Assembly: GCF_000146345.1 (NCBI RefSeq)
Contig: NZ_GL397071.1
Span: 206,842-270,841, forward strand
Length of the DNA stretch: 64,000 nucleotides
Source of the DNA: Peptoniphilus duerdenii ATCC BAA-1640
GTDB taxonomy: Bacteria > Bacillota > Clostridia > Tissierellales > Peptoniphilaceae
Reading direction: 5' to 3'
Positions 8,841-16,310 of this stretch are shown here, one piece after another. The position numbers and the translations under genes are program-made. The notes under the pieces were generated by a model. The model worked only from the letters and a program-made list of their open reading frames with translations. It did not search any database and was not told the origin of the DNA. Every line of letters starts with the position of its first letter. Position 1 is the first letter of the stretch.

Positions 8841-9550
8841 ACTATCTCCTTTCTAGGTATCTTTGCGTCATTTTCTTCTATGCTTGTTATCATCCCGTCT
8901 CTCATGTCCACTATCCTATCTGCGTAGATGGATGTCTCTACGTCGTGTGTTACTATTATCAGTGTTTGATTGTTCTTACGAGCCATTTCGCACATGAGGT
9001 TCATTACTTCAAATGATGTGTTGGTGTCCAGATTTCCCGTTGGCTCGTCGGCAAAGATAATCTTAGGTGCATCGACAAATGCTCGGGCTATGGATACTCT
9101 TTGTTGTTGACCACCACTCATCTCGTTTGGTTTGTGGTGGAGTCTTTCTCCTAGTCCTACCTTTTCAAGTATATCTTTTGCAAGTTCATCTCTTTTTTTC
9201 TTAGGAACTCCTTTAAATATGAGTCCCAAACTGACATTGTCCATGGCAGAGAGATTTTTTATAAGATTGTAGGATTGAAAAATAAATCCGACATTTAATC
9301 TTCTAAATTTAGTTACCTGGCTTTCGCTTAGCTTCTCAATATGTATCCCGCCGATGGAGATCGTTCCTGAGGTTGGTTTGTCTAGTCCTGCAACCATATT
9401 TAGAAGTGTGGATTTACCTGAGCCGGAAGTACCTAGTAGACAGAGGATTTCTCCTTCGTATATATCTAGATTTATTCCGCCGAGGGCTACTACTTTTTCT
9501 GTGCCCATTTTATAGATTTTCTTCAGGTCGCGAATCTCTATAAGCTTCAT
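8837..9550 (-). CDS. ABC transporter ATPase, MacB/LolD type
   Basis: The 237-residue ATPase has Walker A GTSGSGKST (around 38-46), Q-loop FQSYN, signature SGGQQQRVSIARA, Walker B IIFADEP and the H-loop VTHD. Its length and the GTSGSGKS motif fit the MacB/LolD class that works with FtsX-like permeases. It is the first gene of the operon ATPase, surface protein, permease. The ribosome site AGAGGTGG precedes ATG 9550, and TATACT some 20 bases further upstream is a likely -10 box. Confidence 0.92.
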   Translation of the reverse strand: MKLIEIRDLKKIYKMGTEKVVALGGINLDIYEGEILCLLGTSGSGKSTLLNMVAGLDKPTSGTISIGGIHIEKLSESQVTKFRRLNVGFIFQSYNLIKNLSAMDNVSLGLIFKGVPKKKRDELAKDILEKVGLGERLHHKPNEMSGGQQQRVSIARAFVDAPKIIFADEPTGNLDTNTSFEVMNLMCEMARKNNQTLIIVTHDVETSIYADRIVDMRDGMITSIEENDAKIPRKEIV

Positions 9551-9657
9551 ATTACCACCTCTTGTTTTAGTATAACATAGCTAAGATTTTAATAGTTTAC
9601 AAAAGTATTAAATTTGAGAATTCCTATCTGAAAATTTTGTAAAATTTTTATATTTTT

Positions 9658-9822
9658 ATGTTGATGCTATCAGCAGACTGTTTCAACCAATCGGCTACGC
9701 CTCTTGGGAAACAGGTTGCATCACACCTGCTAAGACTCACTACGTTCGTCTTTAGATGTAGACGTATAGCATGTGTTTTTATTTTTTTGTTTTTGATGCT
9801 ATCCGGATATCATGTGTTATCA
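9658..9822. repeat. palindromic dispersed elements, family D (GATGCTATC ends)
   Basis: GATGCTATC near 9663 and ATAGCATG near 9766 bracket about 90 bases that fold into smaller hairpins (CTGTTTC with GAAACAG; AAGAC with GTCTT). A short copy, ATGCTATCCGGATATCATG, follows at about 9795-9815. Related short palindromes occur near 48890 and 50073. No coding sense is seen. Confidence 0.55.
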
Positions 9823-9856
9823 TTGTTATTTTTTGTAGTGGAAGTACCAGATGGAG

Positions 9857-10132
9857 ACAGTCACCCTGAGCGGAAATGACGAAGCCAAAGGCTGAGTCAT
9901 TGGAGTCGAATGGGTATAACCATGGCGGGGTTATGTATGGATGATTTCACTTGCCTTGACTAGGTTAAATATAGCTTATACCCGTTCGACTCACTTCGTT
10001 CGCTCAGGGTGACTGCAATTGTAAAGGTATTTTGTAATATTTTTTTGGAATAGATGGGTTAAATATAGGTCAGATCCTTCGACTTCGACGGCAAAAGCCG
10101 TCTTCGCTCAGGATGACTGTAGTTGTGAGGTT
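9857..10132. repeat. three dispersed hairpin repeats, family B
   Basis: Copies lie at about 9857-9921 (inverted), 9976-10014 and 10073-10124. Each has the conserved arms TTCGACTC and GCTCAGGGTGAC (or its complement) around a central hairpin that differs per copy: AATGAC...GTCATT in the first, GACGGC-AAAA-GCCGTC in the third. With families A and D they account for the 800-base gap 9551-10347, where I see no gene. Confidence 0.7.
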
Positions 10133-10138
10133 CATTGT

Positions 10139-10253
10139 AGCGTCGAAGCCCTAGCCGAAATCTTTGATTTCGTAGCAGGTCTCGTGCATAGTTCCAAAGA
10201 AGACGAGCATTGCGAAGGCTGATTTGCAGAACTCGACTGCCTCTCAGGATGAC
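10139..10253. repeat. dispersed repeat, family A (copy 1)
   Basis: About 110 bases starting CGAAGCCCTAGCCGAAATC and ending in the family B right arm. Contains the hairpin CGAAATC-TTT-GATTTCG. Near-identical copies are at 11381, 38291 and (inverted) 48545. Confidence 0.75.
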
Positions 10254-10299
10254 CAAGTGAAGGAGTTGACCTCATAATTTATTTAAATTTATATAAAAA

Positions 10300-10326
10300 A
10301 GGAATGTCCCTATAGGCAACATTCCT
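10300..10326 (-). terminator. rho-independent terminator
   Basis: AGGAATGT/ACATTCCT 8-bp stem, followed on the minus strand by a run of T. Ends the M48-like gene. Confidence 0.8.
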
Positions 10327-10347
10327 CTTATTTTATAATTTTTATTT

Positions 10348-11223
10348 TTAAAATGTATATTGAACGCCCTTATCTTGTAGTTGTCCAATTCTAGTATCTA
10401 CTGATGGTTTTGCAAATTCAAAAAGCTTTATTCTATGAGGTCTGTTGTACTGTTTAGTTAGATCTAAATACTCACAAAGTTCATATCCAAGTCCTATATC
10501 ATTTATAAATTCATCCGCCTCATATGTCTTTTTATGCACAAAGGATTTTAGTAGTAGATTTGATATAAAAGTCCATACAGATAAACAAAGTAGGGTAAAT
10601 AAGAATAACATCGCTCCATCTCCAGCATCTGATCCGCCCAAAAATCTCTTTCTTCTACTACCTGTTAATGCATCTATAAAGCCTGAAAACATTAAGAAAA
10701 GACTTCCGAAGAAGATTATAATATTATTTCCAAGCAGTAATAGTATTGTGGAAGAACCTAGGTTAAACATTTTAAAAAGCTCACTCTTTACTTTAGCTTC
10801 CATTAAATTTGGATATTCCAATAACCCAGTAGATACAACCAATGTTTTTTGTCCGATTGCATATGCAAATGGATATTCCATTTCAGATACATAGATGTTA
10901 ATATCGTCACTTAACGCAACTTCAGCATTTTTTAAATCTTCGATATACTTTCTAATTGGCACCTCTATCAAACTTTTATATTCCGCTCTTTTTACTTGAC
11001 TTGCGTTTAGTATCTTTCTACAAATAGCGCTACCAAAGGCATACATGAAAAGTGCTAATAACACATAGTTACTAAAGAGCATTTCAATGAAAAAGCCTGC
11101 ATCATCGGTGTTATCTGGAGAAATACCTACTATAATGACAAGTGGTAGTAGTATATATGCAATCACGCCATAATATTTGTTAATCCAAAGGTGCTTTAGA
11201 TAATCTTTAATTTTAATTTTCAT
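10348..11223 (-). CDS. membrane protein resembling an M48 (HtpX-like) protease without its HExxH motif
   Basis: I place the start at ATG 11223 behind GGAGGG rather than 8 codons upstream, giving 291 residues. Two N-terminal membrane helices precede a region that follows HtpX: PFAYAIGQKTLVVSTGLL matches the strand before the active site, and TYEADEF matches the third zinc-ligand motif of M48 peptidases. Where HELxH should stand the sequence reads SELFK, so both zinc-binding histidines are absent. Two more membrane helices follow, as in HtpX. The product is therefore probably a catalytically dead relative with a binding or scaffold role, or a neutral relic with an intact frame. It stands alone with its own terminator. 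Confidence 0.65.
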   Translation of the reverse strand: MKIKIKDYLKHLWINKYYGVIAYILLPLVIIVGISPDNTDDAGFFIEMLFSNYVLLALFMYAFGSAICRKILNASQVKRAEYKSLIEVPIRKYIEDLKNAEVALSDDINIYVSEMEYPFAYAIGQKTLVVSTGLLEYPNLMEAKVKSELFKMFNLGSSTILLLLGNNIIIFFGSLFLMFSGFIDALTGSRRKRFLGGSDAGDGAMLFLFTLLCLSVWTFISNLLLKSFVHKKTYEADEFINDIGLGYELCEYLDLTKQYNRPHRIKLFEFAKPSVDTRIGQLQDKGVQYTF

Positions 11224-11380
11224 TTTTCCCTCCGCTGTATTTTTCAAAATATTTCTGACTTTACTTTAACCCATTACCTATAAAAAATCAATGTTTGACC
11301 AATATATTCGAATTACCTTTTTCATCGGAATCGACTTTGAGCTTTTATTTTTGATTGGACCTAGATATATGTCAGATTCT

Positions 11381-11550
11381 TCGAAGCCCTAGCCGAAATC
11401 TTTGATTTCGTAGCAGGTCTCGTGCATAGTCCCAAAGAAGCCAAACACAGTGAAGGCCGATTTGAAGAACTCGACTGCCTCTCAGGGTGACTGTAGTTGG
11501 GAAGACTTTTGTAGCCTTCGGCTGTGGAAGCAAAATGCTTCCGCTACGGG
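11381..11550. repeat. dispersed repeats, families A (copy 2) and C
   Basis: Family A copy at 11381-11491, running into the CTCAGGGTGACTGTAGTTG arm. At 11512-11547 family C forms nested hairpins: GTAGC...GCTAC outside, GGAAGC-AAAAT-GCTTCC inside; a second GGAAGC...GCTTCCGCTAC copy is at about 11619-11641. These fill the 465-base gap 11224-11688; no gene is seen. Confidence 0.7.
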
Positions 11551-11688
11551 ATATTTATATGTGTTTAAAATTTCTTACGGCTTCGCCTGAGGAAAGTGAG
11601 TTTAGTTTCTAGGTTTATGGAAGCTGATTGCTTCCGCTACAAAATTAAACCCTCCATTTAAGTAAAAGATATTTATTTAAAATAAAAA

Positions 11689-11708
11689 ACCCCTGTTAGT
11701 CCAGGGGT
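11689..11708 (-). terminator. rho-independent terminator
   Basis: ACCCCT/AGGGGT stem with TTTTTT downstream on the minus strand; ends the first etfBA operon. Confidence 0.85.
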
Positions 11709-11724
11709 CTTATAAAAAGTTTTT

Positions 11725-12723
11725 CTAGTTCACTTTCTTTTCTTCTCTTATTCTCTCTGATAGTAATGGAAGTATGGTGAATAGATCTCCAACTATTCCA
11801 TAGTTTGCAATTTTCATTATCTTTGCATCCTTGTCGCTATTTATGGCTATTATTAGTTCTGATTCTTTCATTCCATTGGTATGTTGTAATGCTCCAGAGA
11901 TTCCAACTGCTATATATAGTTTTGGTTTTACGGTCTTACCTGTTACTCCTACTTGGAGACTCTTATCTGCCCATCCGTTATCTACTATAGGTTTTGTAAC
12001 TCCAAATTCTGCTCCTAGTGCCTTTGCAAAGTCCTTCACAACTTTTAGTCCTTCTTCGTCTTTTACTCCCATTCCTGCTGCGACGATCACTTCTGCGTCT
12101 TCTAAGCTTAGATGTTCATGTTCTTCGTCCTTTACGAAGGAAAGTATTTTGTTAAGTGGACTTTCTACTTCAATCTTTTCTTCTATTACTTCTGCTTTGT
12201 GTCCTTCATCGTGGAATAGTTCTACTCCGGTCTTGTTACCTACTGTTCCTATCTTAGGTGTGCTTGTGATTCTTATGTCTGATAAGAGTTTGCCGTCGAA
12301 GGTTGGTCTGATCCACATGATGTCAGATTTATCTTCTGTAAGTTTTATTTCTTGGCAATCTGCAACTAGTCCGATTTCTCTCTTAGCTGTGATTCTTCCG
12401 CCGATATCTCTTCCGTTTACTGATGATCCGATTAGCACTGCGTATGGTTCGTACTTGTCAATTAATTTATCTAGTGCATGGGCAGCTACCTTTGAGTCGA
12501 AGTTTTTAAATTTTTCATCTTCCACTAGGATTACTTTGTCTGCTCCATATCTTTCTAATTCTTCTATTAGTCCAGCTCTTTTTTCTGTAAATAGCACTGC
12601 AACTACTTGTCCACCTAGACCTTCTGCTAAATGTCTTGCGTTTGCTAGAAGTTCAAATGTTAGGTTTGTGATCTTTTGTTCAAATGTTTCACAAACTACC
12701 CAAATATTTTTACTCATATTCAT
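11725..12723 (-). CDS. etfA: electron transfer flavoprotein subunit alpha, divergent copy
   Basis: The 332-residue protein has the EtfA layout: an N-terminal AANH-like alpha/beta domain and a C-terminal FAD-binding domain (about 205-325) with VGVTGKTVKPKLYIAVGISG, and the AINSD and IANYGIVGD motifs. It differs from the second copy at 25925 in two arginine positions that contact the flavin: AGRG is AGMG here, and SRAVVDAGW is TKPIVDNGW. No acyl-CoA dehydrogenase lies beside it, so the electron donor is unknown. AAGGTG precedes ATG 12723; the gene is 8 bases downstream of etfB and is followed by a terminator. Confidence 0.9.
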   Translation of the reverse strand: MNMSKNIWVVCETFEQKITNLTFELLANARHLAEGLGGQVVAVLFTEKRAGLIEELERYGADKVILVEDEKFKNFDSKVAAHALDKLIDKYEPYAVLIGSSVNGRDIGGRITAKREIGLVADCQEIKLTEDKSDIMWIRPTFDGKLLSDIRITSTPKIGTVGNKTGVELFHDEGHKAEVIEEKIEVESPLNKILSFVKDEEHEHLSLEDAEVIVAAGMGVKDEEGLKVVKDFAKALGAEFGVTKPIVDNGWADKSLQVGVTGKTVKPKLYIAVGISGALQHTNGMKESELIIAINSDKDAKIMKIANYGIVGDLFTILPLLSERIREEKKVN

Positions 12724-12731
12724 AATTCACC

Positions 12732-13499
12732 TTAGATCCTTTTGTTGTCCTTTAGTATTTTTATGATTTCTTCTACTTTTTCTTCATCACTATTTTTTTC
12801 GATGATTAAACCCTTTTGTACTTCTGGTGGTGCAAATACTGATCCGACTACCGTTCTAGATCCCTTCATGCCCATCTTATCAAGATCGAAATCAATATCT
12901 TTTTCTGTCAAGATTTTTACTTCTTTAGTCACTTCTTCAGATTTCTTAGGATTTATATTTTTTCTAAGAGTGCTTACAAGGGCTGGCATCTTTACAGATT
13001 CTTCTTGAAGTCCGCCGTTTATTCTTCTCTTAGCTATGACTTCGTCGCCTTTTACTTCTACACTTTCCGCATAGGTTAAAGAGTTAAGTCCAAGTTTTTC
13101 TGCAAGTTGTGGTCCTACTTGTCCAGTGTCACCGTCGAGGGTTTGAGTACCTGTAAGTACTAAGTCAAATTCTCCTAGATGTTTTGCAGTGGTTGAAAGC
13201 ACATATGAAGTCGCAAGTGTATCTGATCCTCTAACCGCCATGCTGGAGATGATGTAGATTTCATCTGCTCCCATTGAATAAGCAACTTCGAGTTCCCCTT
13301 TTATGAAGTCAGGTCCCATTGATGCAACCACAACCTTGCCACCGTGTTTCTTTTTAAGTTCGCAGGCTGTATAAATAGCTGCTAGATCTGGTGGATTTAT
13401 TATGCTTTTAACTCCATCTCTTATAAGATTGTTGGTTTCTCTATCTATTTTGCAATCGGAAACTTTTGGTACTACCTTTGCAAATACTAATATATTCAT
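12732..13499 (-). CDS. etfB: electron transfer flavoprotein subunit beta, divergent copy
   Basis: EtfB family, 255 residues from ATG 13499 (preceded by GGAGG; an ATG 4 codons upstream sits on the ribosome site and is less likely). The start MNILVFAKVVPKVSD, the DRETNNLIRDG strand, the nucleotide-binding LTGTQTLDGDTGQVGPQLAE stretch (AMP/FAD contact in this family) and the C-terminal arm are all present. The loop EPRYMSVGGIYDAY of Bcd-type EtfB is replaced by NPKKSEEV, which points to a different partner dehydrogenase. TATAAT on the minus strand at 13535-13530 with TTGCTT 18 bases upstream is a plausible promoter. First gene of a two-gene operon. Confidence 0.9.
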   Translation of the reverse strand: MNILVFAKVVPKVSDCKIDRETNNLIRDGVKSIINPPDLAAIYTACELKKKHGGKVVVASMGPDFIKGELEVAYSMGADEIYIISSMAVRGSDTLATSYVLSTTAKHLGEFDLVLTGTQTLDGDTGQVGPQLAEKLGLNSLTYAESVEVKGDEVIAKRRINGGLQEESVKMPALVSTLRKNINPKKSEEVTKEVKILTEKDIDFDLDKMGMKGSRTVVGSVFAPPEVQKGLIIEKNSDEEKVEEIIKILKDNKRI

Positions 13500-13635
13500 A
13501 AATACCTCCATAATTTATATCATAATAGTATTATACCCCTCTTTATCAAGTGGAAGCAATTTTCTTAACCATATTAATAATTTTACTACCTTTTAATTTT
13601 CGTTCTTTTTAGATAGAATAGAAGAGAGGTGTAAG

Positions 13636-13950
13636 ATGAGTAAAAAGAGTTTTTTTGATGGCTTAGAAGAAAAATGGCAAAAGGAAAAAAAGGTTCGTAT
13701 TGCCGCTAGGAAGCGCCAAGCAAAATTAAAAGAAGATTTAAGAGAAGAAAATAGAAATCTGACCAAAGAAATGCGTTTTAAAAAACTCTATAAATTTTCT
13801 TATATCGTTGTGATATACCTACTTGCCCGTATGGCATTTAGATATTTTATGCATAAAGATGTATTTGTAGCTAATGATATTCTGTTTGGAATCATCACCA
13901 TGGGTATCTATGCTCTTTATATTTTTAAATGGGCAAAGGAGAAAAAATAA
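13636..13950 (+). CDS. small membrane protein with charged N-terminal helix
   Basis: The 104-residue product has a strongly charged, probably coiled-coil N-terminal half (residues 10-55, alternating Lys/Arg/Glu) and two hydrophobic helices (about 56-72 and 82-97) joined by a short loop. I recognise no family. AGAGGTG precedes the ATG. Its stop codon overlaps the first base of the RNA methyltransferase start, so the two are co-translated. Confidence 0.75.
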   Translation: MSKKSFFDGLEEKWQKEKKVRIAARKRQAKLKEDLREENRNLTKEMRFKKLYKFSYIVVIYLLARMAFRYFMHKDVFVANDILFGIITMGIYALYIFKWAKEKK

Positions 13951-15065
13951 TGAAAATAATAGCTACTACTACATTCGGCTTAGAGGCGGTTTTAAAAAGA
14001 GAACTCATCGCCCTAGGCTACGATGTAACTACTGAAAACGGAAGATGTATCGTCGAAGGAGATCTAAGAGATATTGCAAAACTAAATCTAAATCTTAGAT
14101 GTGCAGATAGGGTTTTGATCGAACTTTTAAATTTCAAGGCGACTACATTTGAAGATCTATACCAAGGAGTTTTGAAATTTCCTTGGCATGAAAATATATC
14201 CATAGACGGCAACTTTATCGTGCAAGGCCGTTCTAAAAATTCAAAACTATTCTCTGTATCTGACTGTCAAAGGATCACAGAAAGAGCGATCATTGACGTC
14301 ATGAAAGAGCATTACGACATAGATTATTTTGAAAAATCAAAAGAGAGATACAAACTAGAAGTTGCTCTTCGTGATGATATAGCAAGCGTGACACTAGATA
14401 CTTCTGGAGATGGACTTCACAAGAGAGGATACAGAGCTCGCAACTACAAGGCTCCCCTATCCGAAACTATTGCCGCAGCACTAGTTATGCTTTCGTATTG
14501 GAATCCGGATAGGATTCTTCACGATCCATTCTGCGGTTCTGGAACCATACTTATAGAAGCTGCCATGATTGGCAAGAATATTGCACCGGGACTCATGAGA
14601 AAATTCGACTTTGAAAAATTTAAATTCTTTGACGAAGAAATCATGAAAGAAGAGAAGAAACTCGCCTACGAAAGAATCGACTACGACAAAACTCTTAAAA
14701 TATACGGCTCCGACATAGAACGCGGCGCAATAGAAATCGCAAAGGACAACGCAGAACTCTTGGGACTAGAAGAAGATATAACCTTCTTTGAAAAAGATAT
14801 AAGAGATCTTATAATCGGCGACGATTACGGTGTCATCATCACCAACCCACCTTACGGAATAAGAATCGGAAAAGATGTTAAAGAACTAGAAAAAGAACTG
14901 GGACTTCTTCACAAATCATGTCCAACCTGGAGCGTCTACGCAATCTCAGGAGACGAAGATTTCGAGAAGAATTTCGGCAAAAAAGCAGATAGAAATAGAA
15001 AACTCTACAACGGAGGAATTAAAACCTACTATTATCAATACTTAGGACCTAAACCTAGGGGGTAG
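13950..15065 (+). CDS. THUMP-domain class I RNA methyltransferase (RlmL/YpsC type)
   Basis: The start is ATG 13950, directly behind AAAGGAG and overlapping the upstream stop; 371 residues. The N-terminal half carries the FTSHL/THUMP RNA-binding module that begins MKIIATTTFGLEAVLKREL; the C-terminal half is a Rossmann methyltransferase with the motif I region DPFCGSGTILIEAAMIG and the catalytic IITNPPYGIRIG, the NPPY form being typical of guanine-N2 (or adenine-N6) methylation. Firmicute relatives modify 23S rRNA m2G. The substrate position is inference. Second gene of a probable three-gene operon. Confidence 0.9.
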   Translation: MKIIATTTFGLEAVLKRELIALGYDVTTENGRCIVEGDLRDIAKLNLNLRCADRVLIELLNFKATTFEDLYQGVLKFPWHENISIDGNFIVQGRSKNSKLFSVSDCQRITERAIIDVMKEHYDIDYFEKSKERYKLEVALRDDIASVTLDTSGDGLHKRGYRARNYKAPLSETIAAALVMLSYWNPDRILHDPFCGSGTILIEAAMIGKNIAPGLMRKFDFEKFKFFDEEIMKEEKKLAYERIDYDKTLKIYGSDIERGAIEIAKDNAELLGLEEDITFFEKDIRDLIIGDDYGVIITNPPYGIRIGKDVKELEKELGLLHKSCPTWSVYAISGDEDFEKNFGKKADRNRKLYNGGIKTYYYQYLGPKPRG

Positions 15066-15067
15066 TT

Positions 15068-16147
15068 ATGGAAAAACTTAGCTCTAAAATTAATTTAAAT
15101 ATCTTAAATGGAATAGCAGACCTAGTGAGAGTTTTGGATTCAAACAATCAAGTAATCTTCGTAAACTCTGCAATGGAAGAGCTAATGGGTGCATCTGCAA
15201 AGGAGATGACCTGCGAACCCGACGGAAGATACTTCTGCAACCTTTCCGTCGCAGAAAGGACGCTAAGGACAGGAGAGATCATCCAAAGAGAAGAATATAT
15301 AGAAGGCAATTTCTATTCTGTAAAATGCTCCCCTATCTTTGACGGCGAAGAAATCGTCGCGGTGGTGGAAGTCTTTCGAAATATAACCATGGAGAAGAAA
15401 CTTCAAAGGGAGATAATAAATAAAAACAAAGAGCTCGCAACAGAAATGAACGAAGCGAAGAAGATCCAAGTAGGTCTACTTCCCGAAAAGGGATTCATCG
15501 GCGGAACGATGATAGATTACCTCTACAGACCGTCCAATATTCTAAGCGGCGATATGTTCAACGTCTTCGAAATAAATAGAGATAACTTAGGAATCTATAT
15601 TTCAGATACAGTAGGTCATGGATTTGCAAGTAGCCAGGTGACCATGTTTGTAAACTTCATGTTCAAAAGTCTCACCACCAAGGCACTTCTAAATCCAGCC
15701 ACAGCACTAGAGGAAATAAAAAAGAAATTCAACTCCATAGACTTGGATGTAAATATTTACTTCACCTGTTTTTACGGAGTATATAATAGAAAAGAAAACA
15801 CATTTAAATTTTCAAACGCCGGTCACAACCCTTGTCCAATCCTCTCACGAAATAGGACTAGTTACGAACTACTAACAGCAGGACTACCAATCTCAAGAAT
15901 GTTTGAAGACGTAACCTACGAAGACAATGTAGTAGATCTCTTCTGCGGAGACAAACTACTCTTCGTAACAGACGGCATCCCAGAACTTAAAAATTCATCG
16001 GGAGAAACCTACGGGCTAAAGAGACTCGGAGATATACTAAATAGACATAATGTAGATGAACTACAAGAAATAAGAACAGATGTAGTCCACTTCACAGCGA
16101 AAGAACCAAAAGATGATATGACCGCAGTGCTAATAAAAATAATGTAA
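15068..16147 (+). CDS. PAS domain - SpoIIE/RsbU-type protein phosphatase
   Basis: The 359-residue protein has a PAS-like sensor (residues about 8-110, with IADLVRVLDSNNQVIFVNSA), a short coiled-coil linker (112-140) and a PP2C-type SpoIIE domain (150-357) with LSGDMFN, YISDTVGHGFAS, FSNAGHNP, FVTDGIPE and KDDMTAVLI, the metal-binding aspartate motifs of RsbU/RsbP phosphatases. Such enzymes dephosphorylate an anti-sigma-factor antagonist. No antagonist, anti-sigma or sigma gene lies nearby, so its partner is elsewhere. The start follows the methyltransferase stop by 2 bases. Confidence 0.88.
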   Translation: MEKLSSKINLNILNGIADLVRVLDSNNQVIFVNSAMEELMGASAKEMTCEPDGRYFCNLSVAERTLRTGEIIQREEYIEGNFYSVKCSPIFDGEEIVAVVEVFRNITMEKKLQREIINKNKELATEMNEAKKIQVGLLPEKGFIGGTMIDYLYRPSNILSGDMFNVFEINRDNLGIYISDTVGHGFASSQVTMFVNFMFKSLTTKALLNPATALEEIKKKFNSIDLDVNIYFTCFYGVYNRKENTFKFSNAGHNPCPILSRNRTSYELLTAGLPISRMFEDVTYEDNVVDLFCGDKLLFVTDGIPELKNSSGETYGLKRLGDILNRHNVDELQEIRTDVVHFTAKEPKDDMTAVLIKIM

Positions 16148-16224
16148 GCATCCAATGGGCATTCAGTTAGGGATTTATGGAAATCAAGTTTAACTGATAG
16201 CCTTTAAGTGGTGATAAAAGAAAT

Positions 16225-16272
16225 AACGACCATACAAGAGTAGAAATGCTCCTGTGTGGTCGTTTTCTTTTT
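16225..16272. terminator. bidirectional terminator between convergent units
   Basis: AACGACCA pairs with TGGTCGTT, with an inner extension ACA-GAG/CTC-TGT; T-run follows on the plus strand. It separates the phosphatase operon from the leftward defence operon. Confidence 0.75.
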
Positions 16273-16310
16273 GCTTTGTTACTCAAGTACCGAATCGGTC
16301 TGCGGGATTA

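Noticed and set aside
9658..10256. Frames of 65-73 codons in the gap after the ABC operon
   Set aside because: They are translations of the dispersed hairpin repeats and have no ribosome sites.
11831..12766. 311-codon plus-strand frame opposite etfA
   Set aside because: Shadow of etfA caused by biased codons; serine- and proline-rich, no ribosome site.
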